NCBI GenBank assembly: GCA_900756545.1
Contig: CAAEKO010000046.1
Coordinates: forward strand, 1-17,785
Length of the DNA stretch: 17,785 nt
Source of the DNA: Clostridia bacterium
Lineage (GTDB): Bacteria; Bacillota; Clostridia; UBA1381
Direction: 5' to 3'
Every line of letters begins with the position of its first letter. Within the stretch, counting starts at the first letter, position 1. Positions 1 to 7,481 of the stretch are shown here, in pieces. The notes beneath the pieces were generated by a model. It saw only the letters and a list, made by a program, of their open reading frames with translations. It searched no databases and was not told the DNA's origin. Position numbers and translations under genes: made by a program.

Positions 1-1580
1 CCCTGAACCTGATTGATACGCCGGGACATGTGGATTTCAATTACGAGGTGTCCCGGAGTCTTGCGGCCTGTGAAGGCGCGATTTTGATTGTGGACGCGTC
101 TCAGGGAATTGAGGCGCAGACTTTGGCAAACACATATCTAGCTCTGGAGCATGATCTGGAAATTGTGCCGGTTATCAATAAAATCGACCTGCCGTCAGCC
201 CGGCCGGAGAATGCGATTCAGGAAATTGAGGATATTATTGGTATTCCAGCGGAGAATGCGCCGCAGGTTTCCGCAAAAACAGGCCTGCATGTAGAGCAGG
301 TTTTAGAAGCGATTGTTCAAAATATCCCCGCACCGGCAGGAAATCCGGATGCGCCTCTGCAGGCTTTGATTTTTGACTCTTATTATGACAGCTATAAAGG
401 CGTCATCGTATATGTCCGGGTAAAGGAAGGGACGCTTAAGCCTGGCAATAGAATCCGCATGATGCAGACTGGAGCTGAATTTGACGTTGTGGAGGTTGGA
501 ACCATGCATCCAGCGGGATTGATTCCCGCAGAGGAGATTTCGGCGGGACAGGTTGGCTACATTGCCGCCAGCATCAAAAATATCCAGGATACGCAGGTGG
601 GCGATACCGTGACCCGAGCGGACAGGCCGGCGGCTGAGCCTCTGCCGGGCTACAAAAAGGTCAATCCTATGGTATACTGTGGTATTTATCCGGCGGATGG
701 CGCCCAGTATGACGATCTGCGGGAGGCTTTATTAAAGCTCCAGCTTAATGATGCAGCACTGATGTTTGAGGCGGAGACTTCAGTAGCCCTAGGCTTTGGA
801 TTCCGCTGTGGATTTTTGGGGCTTTTGCATATGGAAATCATTCAGGAGCGACTGGAGCGGGAATATAATCTGGATCTGGTCACTACTGCCCCCAGTGTTA
901 TTTACAAGGTCTATAAGACCAACGGGGAAATGATCATGGTGGACAACCCTACAAATCTCCCGCCAGCAGTGGAAATTGATTATATGGAAGAGCCAATGGT
1001 CAAGGCAGATATCATGGTGCCGGTAGATTTTGTGGGGAACGTGATGGAGCTTTGTCAGGAACGCCGTGGAATTTATACGGATATGAAGTACATGGAGGCG
1101 ACCCGGGCGCAGATTTTTTATGAGCTGCCATTGAACGAAATCATTTACGATTTTTTTGACGCCTTAAAATCCCGTACAAAGGGATATGCGTCTTTTGACT
1201 ATGAGCTTTTCGGATATCAGCGTTCCGATCTGGTGAAGCTGGATATGCTCTTAAACGGGGAAATGGTGGATGCGTTGTCCTTTATTGTGCATAAAGATAA
1301 TGCTTATGCCCGGGGCCGGAAGATGGCGGAAAAGCTTAAGGACGCCATTCCACGCCAGTTGTTCGAGGTTCCCATCCAGGCGGCAATCGGCAACAAAATT
1401 ATTGCCCGGGAGACCGTCCGGGCGTTGCGCAAGGACGTGCTGGCGAAATGCTACGGCGGCGATATTACCCGGAAAAAGAAGCTTCTGGAAAAGCAGAAGG
1501 AGGGCAAAAAGCGGATGCGCCAGGTAGGCAGTGTAGAAGTGCCGCAGGAAGCATTTATGTCCGTTTTGAAATTGGATTGA
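1..1580 (+). CDS. lepA: Elongation factor 4 (LepA), 5'-truncated by window edge
   Basis: This is a ribosome-associated translational GTPase that acts on stalled or mistranslocated elongation complexes and in ribosome biogenesis. The frame is open from base 3, and about 526 residues are visible. The family is about 600 residues long, so roughly the first 80, with the P-loop and switch I, lie outside the window. Visible motifs are the G3 motif DTPGH at bases 15-29, the G4 motif NKID at bases 177-188 and a G5-type SAKTG. EF-G-like domains II, III and V follow, including the FRCGFLGLLHMEIIQERL stretch. The C-terminus is the LepA-specific basic domain (GGDITRKKKLLEKQKEGKKR), which separates it from EF-G, TetM and BipA. 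The gene ends at TGA just before a strong terminator, so it is the last gene of its transcript. No frameshift is seen. Confidence 0.97.
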   Translation, partial: LNLIDTPGHVDFNYEVSRSLAACEGAILIVDASQGIEAQTLANTYLALEHDLEIVPVINKIDLPSARPENAIQEIEDIIGIPAENAPQVSAKTGLHVEQVLEAIVQNIPAPAGNPDAPLQALIFDSYYDSYKGVIVYVRVKEGTLKPGNRIRMMQTGAEFDVVEVGTMHPAGLIPAEEISAGQVGYIAASIKNIQDTQVGDTVTRADRPAAEPLPGYKKVNPMVYCGIYPADGAQYDDLREALLKLQLNDAALMFEAETSVALGFGFRCGFLGLLHMEIIQERLEREYNLDLVTTAPSVIYKVYKTNGEMIMVDNPTNLPPAVEIDYMEEPMVKADIMVPVDFVGNVMELCQERRGIYTDMKYMEATRAQIFYELPLNEIIYDFFDALKSRTKGYASFDYELFGYQRSDLVKLDMLLNGEMVDALSFIVHKDNAYARGRKMAEKLKDAIPRQLFEVPIQAAIGNKIIARETVRALRKDVLAKCYGGDITRKKKLLEKQKEGKKRMRQVGSVEVPQEAFMSVLKLD

Positions 1581-1583
1581 CAT

Positions 1584-1613
1584 ATGTACCCGGTTTCCGG
1601 GTACATTTTTTTT
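1584..1613 (+). terminator. Intrinsic terminator after lepA
   Basis: A perfect 10-bp inverted repeat (ATGTACCCGG, loop TTT, CCGGGTACAT) begins four bases after the lepA stop codon and runs straight into a run of eight T residues. This is a textbook Rho-independent terminator. It isolates the SpoIVFB-like gene downstream from lepA transcription, so that gene should need its own promoter. Confidence 0.93.
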
Positions 1614-1623
1614 ATTTGGGCAG

Positions 1624-1652
1624 GAATGTTTTGAAAGCCAATGCGATACAAT
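1624..1652 (+). promoter_or_regulatory. Candidate sigma-E-type sporulation promoter
   Basis: GAATGTT at 1624-1630 and GATACAAT at 1645-1652 are separated by 14 bases. From established knowledge, the Bacillus/Clostridium mother-cell sigma-E consensus is roughly KMATATT, 14-15 bases, CATACAnT, so the -10 element differs only at its first base and the -35 at one core base. No comparable sigma-A promoter is seen between the lepA terminator and the next gene. Transcription would start near 1659, within or beside the Shine-Dalgarno sequence, giving a very short leader. The assignment is inferred from motif, position and the nature of the gene. Confidence 0.45.
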
Positions 1653-1671
1653 AAAACAGGGGGTGTTTCCT

Positions 1672-2481
1672 TTGATTCGGATCACAAGGTTTTTATATAT
1701 CCATATCCTGACGGTTTTATTGTTCATTTATTGCTACATTACCCGGCGGCTGGAATTGTTGGCGATGACCTACGGGATTATGCTGGTGCACGAGCTGTTT
1801 CATTTAGGGGCGGCTATACTAATCGGTCTGCGGCCGGCGAGCATGGCTTTTTATCCTTTTGGCGTAAATCTTCGGCTGAAAAATAAATTGGTATATGGCC
1901 TGGCTGATGAAATCATCCTGTATCTGGCCGGCCCTTTTGCCAATATCCTGATGGCGCTTGGAACAGTGCTGTTTTGGCCGCAGTTTCAGGAGTTTTACGC
2001 AATGAACCTGTGTCTGTTCATATTAAATATGCTGCCTGTCCTGCCTTTGGACGGGGGCGTAGTACTGAAAAAAATACTAATGCACAAATTAGGCCAGCGC
2101 CGGGCGGAGAGAATTATGTGCGGCGTATCCTGGGTAATTATCGTTTTTTTGGCCGGACTGGGAGTTATAACTGCGGTCAGGAGCAGCTTTAACTTTTCAA
2201 TTTGCTTTTTTGTCCTATTTCTGTTGGGTAATATTTTTACTTCCCGGGAAAAATATAATATTGACTTTGTCAGAGAATTGATGTTTTATCAGGAAAAGGG
2301 CAAAACCTTTAGGAATAAGCGGGTCAGAACAGTGATGCTCCGAAAGGGGGATTCCGCGCGGGAGCTTGTCCAAAGTTTCACACTGGGAAGTTACTATGTG
2401 GTCTTTATTGTGGATAACGAAGGAAAAATTGACGATATCCTGACGGAAACGCAGATGATGAAGTACATATTATCCAATTAA
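1672..2481 (+). CDS. spoIVFB: SpoIVFB-like site-2 intramembrane metalloprotease (M50)
   Basis: The 269-residue protein is a polytopic membrane zinc protease of the site-2 protease family. In Bacillus, SpoIVFB cleaves pro-sigma-K in the mother-cell membrane around the forespore. The zinc motif HELFH is at residues 40-44, in a membrane segment. The second motif, NMLPVLPLDGG, is at 119-129, with Asp127 as third ligand. Several hydrophobic segments fill residues 8-195, and a soluble CBS-like tail occupies about 210-269, as in SpoIVFB. I chose TTG at 1672 because AGGGGG at 1658-1663 sits 8 bases upstream. The in-frame GTG at 1663 would overlap that site. The gene stands alone between a terminator and the pyr promoter, with no spoIVFA-like gene beside it. 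A different M50 role (another membrane substrate) cannot be excluded, but length, tail and the sigma-E-like promoter favour SpoIVFB. Confidence 0.8.
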   Translation: MIRITRFLYIHILTVLLFIYCYITRRLELLAMTYGIMLVHELFHLGAAILIGLRPASMAFYPFGVNLRLKNKLVYGLADEIILYLAGPFANILMALGTVLFWPQFQEFYAMNLCLFILNMLPVLPLDGGVVLKKILMHKLGQRRAERIMCGVSWVIIVFLAGLGVITAVRSSFNFSICFFVLFLLGNIFTSREKYNIDFVRELMFYQEKGKTFRNKRVRTVMLRKGDSARELVQSFTLGSYYVVFIVDNEGKIDDILTETQMMKYILSN

Positions 2482-2517
2482 GCACCGGAATTTGATAAAA
2501 TATCGTCATTTTTTTTG

Positions 2518-2568
2518 TAGACAAAAGCTGGATTTTGCGGTATAATTACACTAATATATACTAAGGAG
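2518..2568 (+). promoter_or_regulatory. pyr operon promoter and ribosome-binding site
   Basis: TAGACA at 2518-2523 and a perfect TATAAT at 2541-2546 are spaced by 17 bases, a strong sigma-A promoter. Transcription should begin near 2553, and AAGGAG at 2563-2568 lies 10 bases before the pyrB ATG. The leader is therefore only about 26 bases, too short for the anti-terminator/terminator pair of a PyrR attenuator. Confidence 0.8.
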
Positions 2569-2578
2569 AATTCTGACC

Positions 2579-3490
2579 ATGAAAAGGGACTTACTTGGCA
2601 TAAAGCAAACCTCCAAAGAAGATCTGGAAACAATCCTTGCCCGGGCGAAGGATATGAAAAAAATTGTACTTTCAGATAATAAAAAAATACCGACTTTGTC
2701 CGGGAAAACAGTCGTGACGATGTTTTACGAAAACAGCACCCGGACAAGGATGTCCTTTGAGCTGGCTTCAAAATATATGGGCGCCAGCGCCGCCAATATG
2801 ACAGCGAAAGGCTCAAGTGTAGCAAAAGGAGAAAATCTTCTGGACACTGCCCGTACCATAGACCGTATGGGAACGGATATTATGATTATCCGCCATGAAA
2901 TGAGCGGCGCACCGCATTTAGTCGCCCCAGCTGTCAAGGCCTCGGTGGTAAACGCAGGGGATGGCATGAATGAGCATCCGACGCAGGCTTTGCTGGATGC
3001 TTTTACAATGATTGAGAAAAAAGGCGCTGTCGCAGGATTAAAAGTGGCAATTATCGGGGATATTTATCATAGCCGTGTAGCCCGGAGCAATATTTATCTC
3101 TTGAATAAGCTGGGGGCGGAAGTTTCTGTAGGCGGCCCGTCAACGCTTCTGCCGCATGGCTTGGAGCAGTTAGGCGTAAAGGTATTTAAAAGTATCCACG
3201 AAGCCATTGTTGACGCAGATGTGGTTATGTGCCTGCGGATACAGCTTGAACGGCAGAAGAGCGGGCTTTTTCCCAGTGTCCGGGAGTACAACCGGTTTTT
3301 CGGCTTGGATGATGTGCGCCTGAAATTTGCCAAGCCGGACGCATTTATTATGCATCCCGGCCCGGTAAACCGGGGCGTGGAACTGTCTTCCACATTAGTG
3401 GACAGTGAGATGAGCGTAATTGACGAGCAAGTCACAAACGGCGTGGCTGTCCGAATGTCAATTATGGACTGGATTATGGGAGGAAGATAA
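2579..3490 (+). CDS. pyrB: Aspartate carbamoyltransferase catalytic subunit
   Basis: This 303-residue cytosolic enzyme condenses carbamoyl phosphate with L-aspartate, the committed step of de novo pyrimidine synthesis. The carbamoyl-phosphate loop STRTR is at residues 53-57, the 80s-loop lysine is Lys83 (SSVAKGE), and HPTQALLD is at 133-140. The C-terminal half has SRVARSN, LRIQLER and MHPGPVNRGVE, resembling the Bacillus-type enzyme, which works as a trimer without PyrI regulatory chains. No pyrI lies beside it. It is the first gene of the pyr operon, and its TAA is one base before the pyrC ATG, which points to coupled translation. Length and motifs are intact. Confidence 0.96.
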   Translation: MKRDLLGIKQTSKEDLETILARAKDMKKIVLSDNKKIPTLSGKTVVTMFYENSTRTRMSFELASKYMGASAANMTAKGSSVAKGENLLDTARTIDRMGTDIMIIRHEMSGAPHLVAPAVKASVVNAGDGMNEHPTQALLDAFTMIEKKGAVAGLKVAIIGDIYHSRVARSNIYLLNKLGAEVSVGGPSTLLPHGLEQLGVKVFKSIHEAIVDADVVMCLRIQLERQKSGLFPSVREYNRFFGLDDVRLKFAKPDAFIMHPGPVNRGVELSSTLVDSEMSVIDEQVTNGVAVRMSIMDWIMGGR

Positions 3491-3491
3491 A

Positions 3492-4784
3492 ATGAAGATT
3501 TTAATTAAAGGCGGCCATGTGCTGGATCCCAAAAATCATATTGATGGAGTATATGATATTTTTATTGAGGATGGCGTAATCTGTGATATTGAAGAAAATT
3601 TAGAGCTTGACGGGCTGGGGATTGAAGTAATCAACGCCAAGGGCAAGATCGTAGCGCCGGGGCTTGTAGATATGCACTGCCATCTGCGAGACCCGGGCTA
3701 TGAATACAAAGAGGATATCGAAACCGGAACAATGAGCGCAGCGGCCGGTGGATTTACGTCCGTAGCCTGCATGCCCAATACGAAGCCGGTTATCGACAAT
3801 GCCCAGATCGTGGAATATATCAAGTCTAAAGCTGCCTCTGTCGGGCGGGTAAATGTGTATCCGATCGGCTCTATTTCCAAAGGCCTTAAGGGCGAAGAGC
3901 TGGCGGAGATTGGTGAACTGAAATTTGCCGGTGCGGTAGCGGTGTCGGATGACGGACGACCTGTAACCAATGCCGGACTTATGCGCCGGGCTATGGAATA
4001 TGCGGAAATGTTTGATACCACTGTGATATCCCACTGCGAGGAAATGTCCCTGACGAACGACGGAGCCATGAATGAAGGCTTTATGGCTACCTATCTGGGA
4101 TTAAAAGGAATCAACCGCGCGGCGGAAGAGGTCATGGTTTCCCGGGATGTAATTATCGCTGAATCCACGAATACGGCAGTACACATTGCCCATGTGAGCA
4201 CGCGGGGTTCTGTGGAAATCGTCAGGCAGGCGAAAAAGCGCGGCGTACGGGTGACCTGCGAAACCTGCCCGCATTACTTTACGCTGACAGAAAAGGCCTG
4301 CGACAACTTCAATACGAACGCAAAAATGAACCCGCCCCTGCGTACAGACGATGATGTAGAGGCAATCAAGGAAGGGCTGAAGGACGGTACGATTGACGCA
4401 ATCGCCACGGACCATGCGCCTCATCATATTGACGAAAAAAACTGCGAGTTCGCACTTGCCATGAATGGGATTGTTGGCTTTGAAACGGCGCTGGGACTAG
4501 CAATCACCTGCCTCGTCCGGCCAGGGATCTTGACGCTTAACGCACTCTTAGAAAAAATGTCGGTAAATCCGGCAAACATTCTGGGGCTGAATAAGGGCAG
4601 CTTAGGCTTGAACAAACCGGCGGACGTTATCGTGTTCGACCCGGAAAAGCCGTATACTGTAGATGTTTCAAAACTGCTTTCCAAGAGCAAGAATTCGCCG
4701 TATGACGGCTGGGAGCTGTATGGAAAACCAGAATATACTATTGTCAACGGGGAGATTGTGATTAACCAGGGTGTATTATTATAG
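3492..4784 (+). CDS. pyrC: Dihydroorotase, type I
   Basis: The 430-residue cytosolic zinc amidohydrolase cyclises N-carbamoyl-aspartate to dihydroorotate. The metal ligands of type I dihydroorotases can all be placed: His62 and His64 (DMHCHLRDPG), Asp154 (SDDG), His181, His234 (HIAHVS) and catalytic Asp307 (ATDHAPHH). An in-frame ATG lies upstream inside pyrB. I chose 3492 because homologues begin at the MKILIKG-type beta strand and because GGGAGGAAG in the end of pyrB (about 3478-3486) serves as ribosome-binding site. The stop codon lies 10 bases before the pyrF start. It is the second gene of the pyr operon. Confidence 0.96.
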   Translation: MKILIKGGHVLDPKNHIDGVYDIFIEDGVICDIEENLELDGLGIEVINAKGKIVAPGLVDMHCHLRDPGYEYKEDIETGTMSAAAGGFTSVACMPNTKPVIDNAQIVEYIKSKAASVGRVNVYPIGSISKGLKGEELAEIGELKFAGAVAVSDDGRPVTNAGLMRRAMEYAEMFDTTVISHCEEMSLTNDGAMNEGFMATYLGLKGINRAAEEVMVSRDVIIAESTNTAVHIAHVSTRGSVEIVRQAKKRGVRVTCETCPHYFTLTEKACDNFNTNAKMNPPLRTDDDVEAIKEGLKDGTIDAIATDHAPHHIDEKNCEFALAMNGIVGFETALGLAITCLVRPGILTLNALLEKMSVNPANILGLNKGSLGLNKPADVIVFDPEKPYTVDVSKLLSKSKNSPYDGWELYGKPEYTIVNGEIVINQGVLL

Positions 4785-4794
4785 GGGGTACAAA

Positions 4795-5706
4795 ATGATT
4801 GATATATTGATCGAGAAAATTAAACAAAAGCAGAATCCATCCGTGGCGGGTTTAGATCCTAAGGTGGAATATGTGCCGGAATTTATTAGGGAAAAGGCGT
4901 ATAAGGAATATGGTAAAAGCCTGCGTGGTGCGGCTGAGGCTATTTGGGAATACAACAAAGGGCTTATAGATGCTCTTTATGACGTTGTGCCGGCTGTGAA
5001 GCCCCAGTCTGCATTTTACGAGCTGTATGGTCTGGCTGGAGAGGAAGTTCTCCACAGAACGATCCAGTATGCCAAGGAGAAAGGACTTTACGTTATTCTG
5101 GATGTAAAGCGCAATGACATTGGTTCTACTGCGGAAGCCTATTCCAAGGCGTATCTGGGCAAGGTAGATATTGATGGCGAACTGTGCGAAGCGTGCGGGG
5201 TGGACAGTGTGACAGTAAATCCGTATTTAGGAACAGACGGCGTTCTGCCTTTTGTCAATGACTGTAAAGAATTTGGAAAAAGCATCTTCTGTTTGGTGAA
5301 AACTTCGAATCCGTCCTCCGGCGAATTGCAGGATATTGACGTAAATGGAGAGAAAATTTATGAAAAGGTTGCCGGACTGGTAAACGATTGGGGCGGACAG
5401 TGTGTCGGCGCAAGCGGTTATTCCGCGATAGGCGCTGTTGTAGGCGCCACATATCCTGAGCAGGCAAAAATCCTGCGGAAGCTGATGCCAAAAGCGTATT
5501 TCCTGGTGCCGGGCTATGGTGCGCAGGGCGGAAATGCAAAGGATGTAAAAAACAGCTTTAATGCGGATGGACTGGGTGCGATCGTCAACTCCTCCCGGGG
5601 AATTATGTGCGCGTACAAAAAAGGTGATTGGAAGGAAAAGGATTTTGCAGAAGCGGCCCGGACAGAAGCAATCCGCATGCGGGAAGAATTGAACAGCATT
5701 ATATAA
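4795..5706 (+). CDS. pyrF: Orotidine 5'-phosphate decarboxylase, type 2
   Basis: The 303-residue enzyme decarboxylates OMP to UMP, the last step of de novo synthesis. The catalytic DxKxxD set is in DVKRNDIGST at residues 103-112 (Asp103, Lys105, Asp108). The phosphate-binding GYGAQGG lies near the C-terminus. At about 300 residues it belongs to the longer type 2 subfamily found in clostridia and actinobacteria, not the roughly 240-residue Bacillus type. The start at 4795 was chosen over an ATG 24 bases upstream because AGGGGG at 4783-4788 lies six bases before it and the upstream codon sits inside pyrC. Its place before pyrK and pyrD is not in pathway order, but this is common in Firmicute pyr operons. 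Confidence 0.95.
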   Translation: MIDILIEKIKQKQNPSVAGLDPKVEYVPEFIREKAYKEYGKSLRGAAEAIWEYNKGLIDALYDVVPAVKPQSAFYELYGLAGEEVLHRTIQYAKEKGLYVILDVKRNDIGSTAEAYSKAYLGKVDIDGELCEACGVDSVTVNPYLGTDGVLPFVNDCKEFGKSIFCLVKTSNPSSGELQDIDVNGEKIYEKVAGLVNDWGGQCVGASGYSAIGAVVGATYPEQAKILRKLMPKAYFLVPGYGAQGGNAKDVKNSFNADGLGAIVNSSRGIMCAYKKGDWKEKDFAEAARTEAIRMREELNSII

Positions 5707-5720
5707 GGGAGTGTTTGCAC

Positions 5721-6482
5721 ATGAAAAAAACATACGACTGCAAATTACTGCGAAAACAGGAGCTTGCTCCGGGGATATTCGACTTTGTGGTAGAAGCGCC
5801 GGAAATTGCCCAAAATACAGCGCCCGGGCAATTTCTGCATGTGGAATGCGGGGGAGACGCATTCCTTAGACGTCCAATCAGCATTTGTGATACCAGCGAA
5901 CGGGAAGTTCGTTTTGTTTTTGAAGTCAAGGGAAAAGGAACCGGGCTATTGGCAAAAAACAAAGAAGGGGATACTGTGAATATCATGGGGCCTCTTGGGA
6001 ATGGGTTTACGGTTTCGGAAAAATACAAGTATCCTGTGCTGATTGGCGGTGGAATTGGGGTATTTCCGCTGTATAAGCTGGCAAAGTGCTTGTCAACGCC
6101 GGAAATCATTCTGGGATTCCGGTCAAAAGACCGAATTATTATGGAGAAAGAATTCAGAGCGGTTTCAGCAGGCTTTCAGATTTCCACAGATGACGGCTCT
6201 TACGGCTATCATGGCTATGCAGCAGCGCTTTTAGAGGAATACATTTCGGAAAATCTATGTGATGTCATTTATTCCTGCGGGCCTATGCCAATGCTTAAAG
6301 CTGTAAAAGCGGTCGCTGAGGAGGCCGGCATACCATGCCAGCTTTCTTTGGAGCAGAGAATGGGATGCGGGATCGGCGCATGTCTGGTCTGTACCTGCGA
6401 AACAACCCGAACCGGAATGGAGCAGCGGGCAAGGGTCTGTAAGGACGGGCCAGTGTTCTGGTCAAAAGAAATCGTACTGTGA
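5721..6482 (+). CDS. pyrK: Dihydroorotate dehydrogenase electron-transfer subunit
   Basis: The 253-residue flavin and iron-sulfur subunit carries electrons from the PyrD FMN to NAD+, which lets anaerobes oxidise dihydroorotate without quinones. The FAD-binding strand has RRPISI at residues 50-55. The nucleotide-binding loop GGGIGVFPLY is at 109-118, followed by CGPMPML. A [2Fe-2S] cluster is indicated by Cys216, Cys221, Cys224 and Cys240 near the C-terminus. The ATG at 5721 is preceded by AAGGGAG with 10-base spacing. The frame is open upstream into pyrF, but those residues do not look like PyrK. It should form a heterotetramer with the adjacent PyrD. Confidence 0.96.
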   Translation: MKKTYDCKLLRKQELAPGIFDFVVEAPEIAQNTAPGQFLHVECGGDAFLRRPISICDTSEREVRFVFEVKGKGTGLLAKNKEGDTVNIMGPLGNGFTVSEKYKYPVLIGGGIGVFPLYKLAKCLSTPEIILGFRSKDRIIMEKEFRAVSAGFQISTDDGSYGYHGYAAALLEEYISENLCDVIYSCGPMPMLKAVKAVAEEAGIPCQLSLEQRMGCGIGACLVCTCETTRTGMEQRARVCKDGPVFWSKEIVL

Positions 6483-6494
6483 TGGAGGGGACAT

Positions 6495-7403
6495 ATGAAC
6501 ACAAAAATTGATTTTTGCGGAATAGAGTTTAAAAACCCCATTGTTACTGCCTCCGGCACATTTGGTTTTGGAGAGGAATATAATGAATATGTGCCGCTTT
6601 CGGAATACGGCGGCTTTACGGCTAAGGGACTGACACGCTATGCCCGTCCGGGAAACCCTGCGCCGCGGATCGCAGAAACACCAGCAGGGATATTAAATAG
6701 TGTTGGTCTGCAAAATCCAGGTGTGGAGGCCTTTGCTGAGGACATTATGCCGGGACTGAAGGACTGCGGCGCGCATGTGATCGCCAATATGTCCGGCAAT
6801 ACAGTAGAGGAATATTGCGAGATGGCGGAAATTCTGTCCGATACAGATGCAGCTCTGATTGAAATGAACATATCCTGCCCCAATGTAAAGCATGGGGGAA
6901 TGGCCTTTGGAACGGACGCAAAGGTGGTCAACAGGCTGACCTCAGCTGTAAAGAAATATTGTAAGAAGCCGCTGGTGGTAAAGCTTTCACCAAATGTGAC
7001 ATCCGTTCAGGAGATTGCAAAAGCCGCAGAAGACGGCGGCGCGGATGGGCTTTCGCTTATTAACACCTTATTGGGCATGAAAATTGATATCGAAACACGG
7101 CGGCCCATTTTGGCGAATAATACAGGCGGGCTTTCTGGTCCGGCGGTTATGCCTATAGCTGTACGGATGGTCCATGATGTATATGAAACGGTAAAAATCC
7201 CTATTATCGGTATGGGAGGCTGTATGTCCGGTGCAGATGTGATTGAATTTATGCTGGCTGGCGCAAGTCTGGTGGCGCTGGGCACAGGATTATTTGTTCG
7301 CCCTGACCTGATTATTCCAGTCAAAGCGGAAATTGGAGAATATATGCGCCGGCACAAGATTGAAGATTTAGGTTCAATTATTGGTACACTCGAATTGAAT
7401 TAA
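6495..7403 (+). CDS. pyrD: Dihydroorotate dehydrogenase, class 1B catalytic subunit
   Basis: The 302-residue FMN-containing TIM barrel oxidises dihydroorotate to orotate. The active-site loop is NISCPNVKHGG, with catalytic Cys128, diagnostic of the soluble class 1 enzymes (class 2 uses Ser). FMN contacts include the NNTGGLSGPA segment at about 208-217 and GMGGCMSG at 239-246. Pairing with PyrK makes it the NAD-dependent 1B type. A strong GGAGGGG lies seven bases before the ATG. It is the last gene of the operon and is followed by a hairpin terminator. No pyrE follows, so orotate phosphoribosyltransferase must be encoded elsewhere. Confidence 0.97.
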   Translation: MNTKIDFCGIEFKNPIVTASGTFGFGEEYNEYVPLSEYGGFTAKGLTRYARPGNPAPRIAETPAGILNSVGLQNPGVEAFAEDIMPGLKDCGAHVIANMSGNTVEEYCEMAEILSDTDAALIEMNISCPNVKHGGMAFGTDAKVVNRLTSAVKKYCKKPLVVKLSPNVTSVQEIAKAAEDGGADGLSLINTLLGMKIDIETRRPILANNTGGLSGPAVMPIAVRMVHDVYETVKIPIIGMGGCMSGADVIEFMLAGASLVALGTGLFVRPDLIIPVKAEIGEYMRRHKIEDLGSIIGTLELN

Positions 7404-7418
7404 GCTGCAAAAGAGAAA

Positions 7419-7455
7419 AGTCTGCACAATGTCTGCTGTGCAGGCTTGGTTTTTA
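7419..7455 (+). terminator. Probable terminator of the pyr operon
   Basis: AGTCTGCACA (7419-7428) pairs with TGTGCAGGCT (7437-7446), a 10-bp stem with one G-T wobble and an 8-base loop, followed by TTGGTTTTTA. The T tract is interrupted by GG, so termination may be incomplete and some read-through into the flavoprotein gene is possible. Confidence 0.7.
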
Positions 7456-7481
7456 TCAGCAGGCAGAAAGGATATGAAGAA

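Noticed and set aside
1251..1727. 158-codon open frame on the minus strand opposite the end of lepA
   Set aside because: It lies antisense to a well-conserved gene and runs through the terminator, and its translation shows no recognisable domain. It is a codon-bias shadow.
2482..2520. Possible terminator after the SpoIVFB-like gene (GATA-AAA-TATC followed by a T run)
   Set aside because: The T run at 2509-2516 is good, but the stem is only four A/T-rich pairs. It is too weak to call.
3420..3491. Longer pyrC reading frame starting inside pyrB
   Set aside because: The extra 24 residues overlap conserved pyrB coding sequence. Homology-like content and the ribosome-binding site favour the ATG at 3492.
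5227..5862. 211-codon minus-strand open frame across pyrF and pyrK
   Set aside because: It is antisense to two clear genes with intact catalytic motifs, and no convincing ribosome-binding site or family pattern is seen.
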